A stretch of 64,000 nt of DNA from Patagioenas fasciata (GCF_037038585.1 NC_092524.1:46213001-46277000); one strand, 5' to 3'. Positions 13,476 to 25,165 are shown, counted from the stretch's first letter. Notes: a model not told the origin generated them from the letters alone. Numbers and translations: made by a program.

Positions 13476-15775
13476 AGCTGTCCTTATGTTACCTTTTTGC
13501 ATCACTTCCCTGTGACCCTAAAGGGGTTCCCTATCCTTTAATTTAGACTGGGCTTTATAAACTGCAGACTAGTGCTAGCTGCCTGAGCCATCAGGATGGG
13601 AATACCATTAAGGCCAGACCTCAGGGCTGGCTGTGTCTACACCCTTCTCACCAAGCCTGGTGGGCAGCAGGGTCATGCCTTCCCCATCTGATCTGAGTCT
13701 GGTTCTCTCCTGTGCCTCTGCATGCCACCTGCTGTGGCCTTTCAGTGGCAAGCTGGAGGCCTCACTGGAAATGACGTAAAAAGGGGCATGCGAGTTCACG
13801 CCTCTGAATCGGGAAGGCCATCTAAATTGTTTACATATACCTAGCAGCCCAACTTCTTCATGCCTGGAGAGGGTAGATATGCACCTTGACTCTGGGTACC
13901 CCTGTGCTTGGTCTGGCACCCCTAGGAGCAGCTACAGCATATTTGTCTTTTGGCCATGAGGGGAGGAAAAGTGCTCATGCACTTTATTCTCACTTTTGGC
14001 TGAATGGTATAAGGCAAAATACTGCCCTTGCCCCTCAGCTTCTATTAAAGCTAGCCTAGTCCTTGAATGAGCTGAGTTACAGCAAACAGCCCACATGCTC
14101 TGGTAATGTGCCTCTCCTGGGGCTCTGTGCAACATGGCCTCTCCTGCCCCAGTCAGTTTAGAGGCTGCTACCCTGTCATTCCTGCTGCCTGTGCACTGAA
14201 GTGCATGCCCCTCTGTCAGGACAGCAGCAGGGACAGGCTGCCCCTGTGTGCAGAGCTCTGCTCTGTCCCTGATGCTCACACAGGAACATTCCCACAGGAG
14301 CAGCACCACCTCCCTGATGGCCTCCAGCTCTCAAGAACTCCTTTCTCAAGGTGAAGGTAAAGATGCCACCTGCACTGGCACATGTGTCCAGCTGAAGGCC
14401 ACCTTGATGCTGTGCTCTCAGGCAATCTCTGCAGGCTAGAGGTTTCTCTGATGTTCAGGGCTGGGTTTGTGTAACTCCACATTTCCTGGTCACTGCAGCG
14501 GGCTCTGCTTTCTTCACCCGTTCAGTAATCAGAACCCACACAGGATGTATCTCATCTCAATTCCCACTTCATAGCTTGCTCAACAAGGCCAGCCCTGTGA
14601 AAAAGCAAATATGCACACGGCTTCCCATCTTTCAACATTAAGCTGGAGGCAGTGTTGACAACTGACGAAGAATGACCCCACTTGCTACTGAGATGCCACC
14701 CACTGAGAAGCAGCTACTTTGATATCACCACTTGAGTTTACAAGGGCAATGCCCAGGCACAGCAAATGCACAATAGTGCTGACCCCTGAAGCAGTCATGT
14801 AGGTGTAGCTGCAAGAGAGTGAGACTTCTGTGACAAGTAACCCTGTGAAGTCAGTAAATCTGGAATCACAACGTGCCTTCTGCTGAAAGACCATCAGGTT
14901 CAGAGCTGAAGAACTGAGAGCTCTCTGAGCACTCATACATGCTGTTGAAATCACCAGATGTTCAGCACAGAGGCAGAAAGGACAGGGGTCTAGAGAGTCC
15001 CAAATATCACACAGTTCCCCCAAAGCAGGCAGAGCGATCCTGGCTCAGTCATCTCTCGTGATCATTGGAGAAGTTAAAGCAAAATCTAGAGCTGAATTCT
15101 GAGAGATGGCAGTCCTGCAGCCTAACTGAGGCTTTTTATTTCCAGCAGCAGCAAGTGCCAAGTGTGTCAGGTTTTGCATTTGTTATGCAACTATGTCAAA
15201 CTCAGGGGTGGCACTACATGAGACACATCACGTTTAACCCCAGGTTCCAGCCCTACTCCTTGCCTTCAGCCAGGGATGATCTAGAATTCACAATGTACTA
15301 CACAAAATTTATGGCTTGTCATAGACATGATTTATCTGCTTCCTCACATTTGAGAATGCTGTAGTGAAATCTCACTTAAATCAGTGGGAATCTTTCTACT
15401 AACTTCAACAGAGCCATGAGAGGGAGTAACACATCGGTCTCTGCTTGGAATGGATTGCATGCATGTGCTTCAATTATAAACTGTATCTGATACATCACAC
15501 AGATATCAGTACAAAGCTTTGTGAAACAAAACAATGGAATGAGATAAGACAAGCAGGTAATGCTCACATTATTTCTGACACCTCCTGTGCTCCTGATCCC
15601 ATTGAGGGCAGTACTGTAATTAATTCTTAGAAATGAAACTGGAACACAATGCAAGGAATAGTGGAATCGTTATTATAAATTACAAAACGTAGAGCTGTAA
15701 AACAACGTGGAGAGCCTTAAACATGTTTACAGTAGAACAAAGATGGCCTGCCTGGCAAAGTAACCCCGGACACAG
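13476..15775. other. Intergenic, FOS 3' flank
   Basis: No gene-like open frame is seen. Small open frames on both strands lack recognisable domains or consistent splice sites. Composition is average until the CpG island begins near 15.78 kb. Confidence 0.5.
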
Positions 15776-15779
15776 GGGG

Positions 15780-16700
15780 GTGCTGCGGATCCAGAACTGT
15801 TTCGGGGCTGACAGAGGCTGCCGTGTCGACACGCTCCTGCGCACCCCGCCCCCCCCCCCCCCTTCAGCGCTCCGGCCCCTTGCCGCGGCGGCCCGTCTCC
15901 CCGCAGGCCCGAGGGCTGTGCGCGGGGGCCGGAGCTGGCACCGCTGCCGATACCTGAATTCACCGCGGAGCTTCGCAGCGTCGGGCCAACCCCCGCGCGA
16001 CCCCGTGGGGCTCTGTCACGGCGCCGGGAGAACGGCGGAGAGGCCCAGCACGGGGCCGAGGCGGGCCTTCCCCGGGACCCTCCGTGCTTGCGGGGGCGGT
16101 GCAGGCGCTCCCGGGCCCACTCCGCCGCAGGCACAGTCGCTCTCCCCTCGGGCGGCCGGGCGGGTCACCCAGCGCCCCACCACCTTCTCCGGCCCGGTCG
16201 GCGCTGCGGGGGCCGCCGCCTCCCCCGCCGCCCCGGGCCGCGCCTGCGCGCCCGCCGCCGTGTTGTCTGTTTGGTTGCCAGGGTGCCGCGCGGCCGGCGC
16301 GTCAGGGACGTGACGTCCCGCTCCCCGCGAAGACGCTGCGAGCCAACGCCGTGACGCAAGTACTTCCGGCCGTACCCATATATGGCAAAGCGGCGGCGCC
16401 CTCTTCCCGTGGCCACTGCTGGGTGTCGGTTGGCGCGTGGGGCTCGGGGGCGGGAAGGTTCTAGAAGGGCGGGGGGCGCGTGAGGGCGGGGCCGTTGGCC
16501 CAACGGCCGGGGCGCGCGGAGGTGTGCTTCAGCCTCGCCCGGGTCGCCCGGCCCTCCCCGTCCACACAGCTGGGGACACCGCTCAGTGCCCGGGCTCGGG
16601 AAGGCATGGAGCTCGTGGCTGAGCTCCGTATGGCGCGGCTGACCGGGCTGCCTGGGCTCCGTTACTCCTCCTCCAGCTCTCCCGTCCGCTTTGGAGGGTG
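15780..16700. promoter_or_regulatory. CpG island downstream of FOS
   Basis: GC and CpG content rise sharply, with a 14-base C run at 15849-15862 and dense CpG to about 16.7 kb. The island holds long, low-complexity frames with no recognisable protein. Its right half contains a set of transcription-factor motifs like those of the FOS promoter, annotated separately. Confidence 0.8.
16311..16385 (+). promoter_or_regulatory. SRE/CRE cluster: CArG box beside ETS site
   Basis: TGACGTCC at 16311-16318 and TGACGCAA at 16352-16359 are CRE/ATF-like. ACTTCCGG at 16362-16369 is a strong ETS site. CCATATATGG at 16376-16385 is a perfect, symmetrical CArG box for SRF. An ETS site 6 bp from a CArG box is the layout bound by SRF with ternary complex factors, and the added CRE-like sites repeat the input logic of the FOS promoter. 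The cluster lies about 5.6 kb downstream of the FOS start site. It could be a FOS enhancer, a promoter in its own right, or both. Confidence 0.65.
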
Positions 16701-16883
16701 AGGTGTCAGGAGGAGGGGTGGGAGCCTCCCTGGCTCCGTGTAGTGCTGGGCTTTGAATACTGGGCGGATTCACAGGTAACAGCTTATACCTCTCGCTGTC
16801 CTAGATTGGGCTTCCCTAGCATTGCCTTTCCACCTGCAAATCTCTATGAGAGCTGTGATGATGGAAAATCAAAGGTTACATAA
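16606..16883 (+). CDS. Possible small two-exon gene, unrecognised (hypothetical, may be non-coding)
   Basis: This is a hypothesis from sequence signals only. Downstream of the SRE/CRE cluster an ATG at 16606 opens a frame reaching a GT donor at 16698 (GGAGG then GTGAGG). A pyrimidine-rich acceptor ends at 16804, which would give a 107-base intron. Splicing keeps the frame open to a TAA at 16881-16883, for a 56-residue product rich in Ser, Gly, Pro and Leu with no recognised domain. An AATAAA follows at 17068-17073. A second possible donor (CACAG then GTAACA) lies at 16775. I recognise no homologue. The RNA could equally be a non-coding immediate-early or enhancer transcript, and the signals could be chance. 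Confidence 0.22.
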
Positions 16884-17067
16884 TTAAACTTAAATGCATG
16901 ATAAGAACTAGCTTTCATCGCCATGTGGAATTAAGTGAAAGCAAATAATTACACTGTCAGTGTCAGAGCTACCCTATGAAACCTGACTTCAGTGTAGCAG
17001 GTGTCCAGGTACCTGTATCCCTGAATACTTGTTCTGCTGGTTTTCATTGTATTGTTGTTACTTTGCC

Positions 17068-17073
17068 AATAAA
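17068..17073 (+). terminator. Possible poly(A) signal for the 16.4-17.1 kb transcript
   Basis: A canonical AATAAA in AT-rich sequence about 190 bases after the candidate stop codon. Single AATAAA hexamers are common by chance in AT-rich DNA, so its meaning depends on whether the upstream transcript exists. Confidence 0.3.
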
Positions 17074-17559
17074 TCTGACTCCTGCTCTCAGTCAAAATAG
17101 AACAGGAATCCTGCCAAAGAAGTCATCTGAGCCAGTGGACAGTCAAAAATAAATGGGTTGTTCAGAGGAGATAAGGGTCTAGAAAAAAATAAATTAGTAT
17201 TTTTGTTCTACACTGACTGTAGAGGAAGTTAAGATTCCTGTGCTTATACTTGGTTTTGTGACAGATTTATCAGAGGGCATGTGTTAAGCTGAAGTGTCCA
17301 TATAAAGGATAATTAAAGATATAAAAAGTGCTGAGCAGTTGCACTGCATGATGATCATCCAGGAGTTCTAAGGGAAGATTGAAATAGCTGAACTGCTTAC
17401 TAATGGTTTTGTGTAGCATCTCATTTAGAAGTGCTTTGATAACAGAGAATATGAAGATAGTTAATATGCCGATTAAAAAAAAAAAGGGTGACTAGAAAAG
17501 TTCTGGAGTGCTTCTGAGCAATTAGCCTGTTAACTGTACCAGGCAAGTTAAATAAAACT

Positions 17560-18400
17560 ATTTTTAAAGGCGAACTAGTGGATGTGTGTGGTGGGAATGG
17601 TGTACCAGGAGAGGTGGCAGAGCTTTTCTAAAGAGGAGTCCTGTGATGAGTTGGCAAAGCATGTGGAGAGCTTATGTGATCTCCTTGGGTTTCTAAAAAG
17701 CATTCAATAATATCTAGCAGCAAAAGCCTCTGAAGAAACTATAGTAAGAGGGACAGTTTTCACATGGGTAGATGATGCTGGGTTAAAGACAAGCTGCTGT
17801 AAGGGCAAAAAATGTTTTCCTGATGGAAGGAGTCAATATGTGCCATTCCACAAGGATCTAATTTGGAGCCTGTGGTCTGAGAGGAACTTCAGTAAAACTT
17901 CACAATACAAAGTGAATGGGTGATGCAGTTCGACACAGATAATATAAAGTGTTTTAAATGGGAGATAATCCAAACTTCAAATATCCAGGAACAGCCTAGA
18001 AGCTGATTTATCTCTTAGGAACAAGATCTTGGCATAATAATAACAATTCTGTGAAAACCTCAGCTTAAGGCTTGGTAAATGAATAAATCCAATGTTGGGA
18101 GGTAAGAAAGAAGGGCTAGAGAACAAAGCAGAGAGCATCATTATGGCATGGGCTAGATCTACCATGTGCCCATACTTTGTGTGCAGTTCTGATCTTCAGA
18201 AAGACATAGAGCACTGTGAGAGGTGCAGAGAAGTGAATAGGTGATGTGAGGTGTGAAACAGCTTCTGAGTGAGCAACAAATGAACTAACACTCATGGGCT
18301 TTACAGAGACATGAGTGAGGGCAGGTTTCTTTCAGCATGAGAATGATGTGCATCAAATGAAACTTGGGAAAAATGTGGAACAAACCCAAACTTGATGAAG
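17560..18400 (+). mobile_element. Ancient CR1/L3-like LINE relic, ORF2 reverse-transcriptase and 3' part
   Basis: The DNA can be followed against the consensus of old amniote CR1/L3-type LINEs as I remember it, in the sense direction and in the right order. The recognisable blocks are the stretch before the YADD-type motif (about 17650-17730), the 'tctgtactgggaccag' equivalent (about 17850), the 'accagatcttgg' equivalent (18021-18035), 'agagaacaaa' (18117-18127) and 'tgtgcagttctg' (18180-18192). Reading frames are destroyed by many indels and substitutions, so it is a fossil with no coding capacity. It is much more decayed than the copy at 29.7 kb. Confidence 0.7.
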
Positions 18401-20776
18401 TTGCTCACTCCATATTATTATGAAAAACCTTGTTGCATGATTTTGTGAATACTACAAGGTTTTTTTTTGAGCTGAAAAGAAGTCTTGAAAACGCACATAA
18501 GAAAAAGCTAATGAGGACTATTAATTACAAAAATAACTCATTTTGCTAAGGAAGTCCTGATTTTTGTACATTTCTGGGGCCTTGGAGAATACTGCGGGGA
18601 GGCAGCACTACACCCTGATTTTGTCCTCACAACCTGCTTTGGGTGGTTGCTGTCAGGTAGTGTCAGAAGACCGTGGCTGACAGCAGAAAGGGGGAAAAGG
18701 TGTGCTTGACCTGATCAACTATGACTATTCCTGTGTGGGTTTGTAAGTACTTAGCTGAACTTTTGCTCCTATTCTGTGCTTCCTTATTGTAATGGTATTT
18801 GAAATTTGTTTAAATTACCACAAGATGTGATCTCATTTGTCCATGCTCCTCATCCGTTCAGATCGTTTGCTGATAAAGTTGTTCTTTGACGCTGCTTCCG
18901 GCAGACTTTCCAGACAGTTGGTAGGCTGGTGACCTGGTGAGGTGCTGAAGTGAAACTAACACCACTCATTCTTCTCATTTGGAAGCAGCGGATGTCCACA
19001 AGGGACATGGATAATATATCAACAGGATATCATGGGAAAACAAAAGAAGGTCGTAACTATCATGTGGACAAAATATCTTTATTATTTCCAGTTATGGACC
19101 TCTTGTTCTGTTTCCCCCCACTGCATCTTTGGCTTGCAGAACAACATTTTCAGATCTTCTTCACTGATTATATTTGAGCTCTGTTTTCATACAAATGTTT
19201 TGTAACTTGATCCTGTTGGCTAAAGACAACCAGCTGCAACTTTGAAGGAGTTATTCTAGTTCTGATTGCATTGCATCTTCCATTTGGCAAGGGTTTAGCT
19301 CTTTTTAAATAGCCCATCTTGTATCTTCTTATGCTAGGGAATAAAGGAAGTGAATGCAACTCAGAGTATTTATCTGGTTTTGTTTACAAAAATAAATATT
19401 TGTTTTGCACAGATAGCAGCATTGCAAAGGTGGTAAAATACAGTAGCAGTGTCAGGCCTAAAGCATATAAACTGAAATGTACAAGATTCAGATATTATCA
19501 AGTTATTGGGGTTTTTAAATAAAACACAACTTTGACACTGCTCTGAAACACAGTGGGTGCTTCAGGATGAGAATGATGCAATTCCTGCTATGAAGCATTT
19601 GAACTCTAATTGTAGGAGGAACGACAGTTGCTTATAGCGCGCAGTAGAAAGAAGGACAAGCTCTGTTACGGCATTTAAGCATGTGGTATGGCAACTGAAT
19701 TAAAGTAGTAACGTAACCTAATGATGATGTGTCACTAACCTTGAGGACACAAAGGAAGAGAAACCAAAGTAATTTGCTGTCATTACATAAGAGTTGAGTG
19801 CAAAGCCAAGAATGGAGTTTCAGCACAGATAAGGATTTCACTCTGAGCCTTTCAAAGAATTCAGCTCTTCATAACTTTAACTGTTCATGAGAGTCTCAGC
19901 CTTCCCCCTCCTTTTTTTTTTCCCCCTGCTGTTTGTCAGCAAGTTCCAGGTACCACAAGCCTGGGTTCCTTGGGTATGTCTGAGCTGTTAAATCAAAGGG
20001 GTTAGGTAGTGAGCTTGAGCATTGGACTGCTGATTTTCTACCCTGCTCTATTACACGGTAAAAAGCCTGGTCTCTGAAACAGTTTTGGCCTGTGTCAGCT
20101 AGCAATCTCCAAGATGGTGCTTGGGTGTAGCTCAGAGGGTGGCGTGTTTCCCATGAGGAGGAGGCAAGACTCTGTGAAACTGAGCTCTCTCCACTCTATT
20201 GGGGGGTCATCCTGCAATATCCTAACATACTTCATCCTATCAAGCACACCTCTGTGCTTTGGCATATGACGAGTCCTTCAGCTTCATGCCATAAATTGCC
20301 CCTCTGGGCTACAGCACAGCTCTTGTTTCTTCAGTTCTGAGTGTTTGAAATAACACCCCTCAAATAATACTTATGCCTTAGGGCTATGGCGACACCACAC
20401 ACAGTTCAGAGGTGACTATGGGCCAAGTGCTGTGTAGTGTGGATGTGGTGAGTGTGTGGCCCTTCCACCACAGAGCAGTACCTGGCCCTGCTTCATTTGG
20501 TATTGCAGATGCTACTTTTGTCACCACTCTATAAATGAGGTCTGGCAGCTTAGAGAAGGATTTACCTCTCACTGTAAGGGTCATGTGAAGTGTTCAGTGC
20601 TCCAAAAGGAATCCTGATGACTGCAGTGTATGGTAAACTACACCCAGATCATCCTAAATATTAGATGGGATTTAAGGGAAACATGAACTTAGGTTTTTCA
20701 CTGAAAGGTAGATACATAGCTTTAATTGGAGACAAATACAGTGAAATAACACACAAGGAAACATGTTACTTTAGCT
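18401..20776. other. AT-rich intergenic sequence
   Basis: No gene-like frame or clear repeat was recognised. The region is AT-rich with short T- and A-runs, such as those near 18460 and 19910, and may hold further unrecognisable old repeats. Confidence 0.45.
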
Positions 20777-20960
20777 CAGGGATGTCAAACTCATATTCAC
20801 TGGGGGCCACATCAGCCTTATTGTTGCCTTCAAAGGGCCAAACATAATTTTAAGGCTGTATAAATGTTTATATTTGTTGCAGTCTGTGAGCTTAGGGTGA
20901 TGGCAAGCTGATGGAATGGTTTCTATAGCTTTTAGAACTGCAGAATGATACTCATACAAG
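20777..20960 (+). mobile_element. Possible hAT/Charlie-like DNA transposon relic
   Basis: The segment begins CAGGGATGTCAAACTC, close to the terminal CAGGGGTGTCAAACTC common to hAT-Charlie elements. It is followed by GGGGGCCACATC and CAAAGGGCC, which also recur in that group. No matching inverted terminus was found nearby, so only one end seems preserved. The right boundary is uncertain. Confidence 0.45.
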
Positions 20961-22839
20961 CTACCTCACCCAGAAGGTATGTTCCCGATTAGGAACATTT
21001 ATTTGAGAAAAGTTTCATGTATGCTGTACATACCCCAATGTTTCTAGGGAGCTTACCGAGGGCAAATGCTTCATTTGGTATAGCTTCTGGCTCTTAGTCC
21101 CAGTACATTTAGTCAAGACGTGAACTTGTAATCACCCTCCTAGTGTGTTGTCACTACAGGCGTGCAAAACTCTCAAATGTTACACCAGAGTGGGATCACA
21201 TGGCTTCTCAATAAACCTGTCATATAATGTAAACATAAGTAATTTTTGCCAAGAGGGCTTTAACACTTCAAAATTGAATATTTTTTTCATGGTTTTTAGA
21301 ACCTATAATGTGGGAAACATCTTATTGTGCAAGTATTTTCATGCCAAAAATAAATGCAGCTTATTCGCCAATTCCTTCTAGAGAGTAGTTATTAATAAGA
21401 CAGTTCTGGAATTGGTGATGCTTGTGTGTTTGTGATCAAAGTGCCAACCAGTTCAATTCGCTGCATATGTGGAATTGAGTATAACTCCATGCAGCCAAAC
21501 TCCAGCAAAATCTCATTTTTCCAAACCATTTTATGATCAAAGTCTGCAAAATTTTTCCTCTCTGTGGTACATTGTCACTTGCTGTTGTAACATCACACAT
21601 TGGCTGCTGCTGAAGGCCTAAACTGTTGTGTGCCTTGACAATTATTATCATAGCTGATTTAAAGCACATGTAGTTGCATGGGGAATGACCTCACAACTTC
21701 CAGTCTTGTCATAAATATAGCTTAATTACTGGATACTGCATGACAGGTTGTGCCCTGCAGGTGATCAGGTACAGAATGTGGTAACGACCAGCTCTGACTC
21801 TTAAGCAAAGGTTTGTATTTCCTTCTAAGATACATCATGCACTGAAATAATCACCTATGTTTATGAGGACAAAGTATTTATGATATGATTTCCACTTGAG
21901 TATCTCAGAGCTCCTTATGGGCACTAATGATTGAAGTGTTCTGTTCTATTCTGCAGCTTACCATGAATTGTTCAGAGCAGCACCTAAGTACTTTCCCAGT
22001 AACCTCAAATGTGACTAATATGCAAGTGTGTGGTTTGTTCCCCTCTCCTCTCCCCAGTGGATTTTTTGTTGCAGTGTGTTTGCATTACCTGTGAAAGCAG
22101 CACAGCTTGCAGTCTAGACAGGCAGGTACTGAAAGGTCGTTAGTCCCTAGGGAGCTCATTCTCCACATTTCGACAGGTCTTTGGAAAATGGGTCTCCTAC
22201 ACAGGCAAGCATTGCATTATTGCAGAGTCTACTTGTGGTAGAGGGTCAGATTTGTTGTCTACAGTCTATCTTGGTGTTTCAGGTGACTTTTTTTTTTTTT
22301 TTAATGTGCTAGTACCAGGTCACTGAGTGCCTTGAAGGTGGCAACCTCAGCTTTTCACTGACTTAACTGTCCCACAGAACCATGTCAAGCAGGTGAAGAG
22401 TGTGATTCCATTTTAGTAGCCAGGTGAATTGAGGCACTGAAACGACAATTTCAGGACAGCTTAAATCCATGTACATGTGTGGTCCTCCTATCTTCTCTGC
22501 TCCCATCCATGTGATTCTGTTTCCTTCCTGTCTTCTACACAGTTACTTGTCTGACATCTCAATGAAATGGTTCAGGAAATTACATTGGCACAACAAACAT
22601 TTTTATGTGGGAGGGTTGAGTTCCAGCTGGTCTGAGTCCATGACTGAAATTACTGCAGGATCAGTCAAATGCTAATACCAGAGCAATGGAAGAAGCAGAC
22701 CCTGTAGCTGACAGAAGTGTATAAACTCTTGTGGAACAGCGTATTGAGGGCATGTGTGATTTGCCTAAAGTCAGTTTGGAGTGGCGACTCTTAAAAGTGT
22801 GTGCCAAAATCCTAACATTTTACTGTGAAGGTAAGCAAA
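20961..22839. other. AT-rich intergenic sequence
   Basis: No gene or confident repeat is visible apart from a 15-base T run at 22288-22302. Frames are short and unsupported. Confidence 0.45.
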
Positions 22840-22985
22840 CACTGGAGCAGGTTGTCCAGAGAGGTTGTGGAACCTCCAGCCTAGAGGTTGCTAGAACTTG
22901 GCTGTCTGAGACCCTGAGCAGCCTGCTCTAAGTGACCCTGCTTGAGCAGGGTTGGGCTAGGTGACCCCTTCCACCCTATGTGATA
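22840..22985 (+). mobile_element. CR1 LINE 3' fragment
   Basis: The sequence follows the 3' end of CR1. It shows the 'aacaggctgcccagagaggttgtggag' equivalent, the 'ctgctctaagtgaccctgcttgagcagg' block, and the 'ttgggctaggtgacc' block before the short terminal repeat. This is the usual 5'-truncated avian CR1 form. Divergence is moderate. Confidence 0.88.
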
Positions 22986-23990
22986 CATGGAGTCGATGAT
23001 TGGCAGTGTCAGTTTGGTCACGGAAAGTAGAGTAACGCACTGGTGGTGTGTGTGAAAGCAGCTGAGTGGTACACAGCATTTGTGGCAAGGACCTCCTCTA
23101 GATGTATGAAACATCTCTCTGCATATGTATGATCTGGATGACATGCTCTGACAGATCTAAATAGCAGTTTAAAATACCATCTTTGCTGTCTGTCATGGGT
23201 TGTTGGCTCTCCCAGGTGACAGAAAGAGAGCCTGTGTGTACCCTCCCCATCCTCAGTGCTGCTAGCTAACCAAGCAACTGAGGAAAGGGGCTTGTGCAGA
23301 GCTCCACAATGCCTAGTGACAAAGGCTGAAGTTCACAATCCTTTCTGCCTCCCCTGGAATGGATGTGTTAACCCAGTCCAGGACAGCAGGTGGAGAGACT
23401 GGCATGGGAATGCCTGAAACCACCTCTGCCAGTTGCATCAACAGAGGAGTCAGACCCCTGAGGCAGTGCTTTTAGGCTCAGCTACCTCTAAACCCAGGTC
23501 TTTGGGTTCCCGCAACATCCATCCACTGGGATTTCTTTCCCACATGTCTGATTTTCCATAGTTGTCATCTGTGGATAAAGTGCCATAGTTTAAACCAACA
23601 TGTTACAGTTCTTACTGGATCTAACAGAAGCATGAAAATGTCTTTGTGGCTTCGATGCTCAGTTGTGTGATGAATATATGAACATGACCCTGAGCTGTAG
23701 CAAAGCTATCTGGTAAAGTGGTACATGGCTGCTCAGGTCTGCTGGGTTTTGGCAGTCCCCCTTCCAGGTCCCGTGTCAGTGGAAGAATCTTGGTGCTACT
23801 TGGGATTTCATCATCCCAGTCCCTGGAGTCATGTGGTTATGTAAGAATTTAAATTTCGGTTTTTGTTAAGCACGTGTTTAGATCTTGACATCAAGGAGGA
23901 GAGTTGGGCAATATGACCCCTGTATCTCCAGACGCTTGAAGCAACAAGCAATGTTCAGTGCTTACCACAGCAATATCGAGCCAGTCTTGG
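22986..23990. other. Intergenic, nothing recognised
   Basis: Average composition with no supported frame, repeat or RNA gene. Confidence 0.45.
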
Positions 23991-23999
23991 GAGTTACTG

Positions 24000-24350
24000 G
24001 GATGTGGCTGGTGGGCTGGCACCCGCGGGGGCAGCCGGCCGGGCAGCCCCCTCCACACGACTCCCCGGCTGAACAAAACGCCCCCAGCCTCTCTGTGTCT
24101 CGGCCAGGTCCCCGTGCAAGTCCCCTCCTGAGACTCGCGCTCCTCGGCGGCTGCTCAGCCTCTCGTGTCGCCGCGGCTCCCCCGTGACAGCCGCCACTGT
24201 CACCGGCTCACCGCCGGGGCTCTCCCGGCCCGGTAAGAGCATCCCGCAGTGCGCTCTGCTGGTCAGGCCCCTGGCCCGCTTCCCGGCGCTCGGCACTCGT
24301 CACTGCAGCCCTGGGCAGTCCCGGCATGTTTTTGCAGCCGTGCGGGAATG
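24000..24350. promoter_or_regulatory. Small CpG island, possible promoter
   Basis: CpG density rises sharply over about 350 bases in AT-richer surroundings. A good donor-like CCCG then GTAAGA lies with its GT at 24233-24234 on the plus strand, which could end a first exon. No coding homology was seen on either strand. It may be a promoter of a non-coding RNA or a CpG-rich enhancer. Confidence 0.45.
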
Positions 24351-24539
24351 CTGCTGGTCCGGTGGGCAGGTCTTCATTCCTCGCCTTCCACTGCTCCCTG
24401 CTGGTCACCGGGAAGCTGAGCACTGGTGGAGAGAAGCAGAAGTGACTAGTTCTAGTTGAGGGGGCTTGAATCAGGGTGCTCTGACCACGGAGGTCATTAT
24501 TCCAGCCCCCGGCTCAGACCACGTCGAACAAGAGTGTGT

Positions 24540-25165
24540 TGCTCACTGCATTGTCCAGTTAGGTTTTGAATGTCGCTGGGAAGAAAGGTTCCACAGCTTT
24601 TCTGGGAAACTCAGTCCAGTGTTTGACCACCCTCATACTAAAAAATTGGGATCTTTGAGACATTTTTGGAAGAGTTCCCCCACTGCATTTGCAAACTTTT
24701 GATAAATTCCAAGTACTTTTTCAGCAAAGTGGATCCTCAGCCAGGTAGCATCCCGTACTGTTGCATGGAGTTACTCCCTCCCAGGTGAGGGACTTTGCAT
24801 TTGATTTTATTTATCTATTTATTTTTTTAAACTTCAAGAGGTTCCTATCAGCCATTTATCCAGCCTATTGGGACTCCTCTAAGTAGTAGCCCTACTCTCT
24901 GTGTATATCAGCCACTACCCCTGATTTGGTGGCCATGTGCTTTGTCACATTATTCAGGGTTTTGATAAAGGCATTACAGGGCATTTGCCCTGATATTGAC
25001 CCTTGGACTTTGTAACTGCTCATCAGCTTTGAGCTTGGTGGTCCATCCAGTTTTCAATAAACCTCATTATTCATGTACCCAGTGACTATCTCACTAATTT
25101 GATAATACAAACATTAGGGGAGATGGCATTGAGACCCCCACTAAAGTCAATCTAAATTACTGGCT
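24540..25165 (-). mobile_element. Antisense CR1 LINE relic with internal deletions
   Basis: Read on the plus strand, this follows the reverse complement of CR1 ORF2. It shows 'gtccagttgggttttgaatgtc', 'ccacagc...ctgggcaa', 'ccagtgtttgaccaccctcat', then after a deletion the 'ctccccaggtgcaggactttgcattt' equivalent, 'ttcatgaggttcct', 'tatcagccac', 'tattgacccttgg' and 'ccagttttcaatccacct'. All blocks are in the expected order for a minus-strand insertion. Large deletions and an AT-rich insertion near 24805-24830 show that it is old. It starts about 190 bases after the 24.0-24.35 kb CpG island. Confidence 0.8.

Noticed and set aside
15723-16313. 196-residue plus-strand frame in the downstream CpG island
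   Set aside because: Low-complexity Ala/Pro/Arg sequence from stop-poor CpG DNA; no homology recognised.
17299-17309. CCATATAAAGG, a CArG-like sequence
   Set aside because: The AT core has seven bases instead of six, and no ETS or CRE partner lies nearby.
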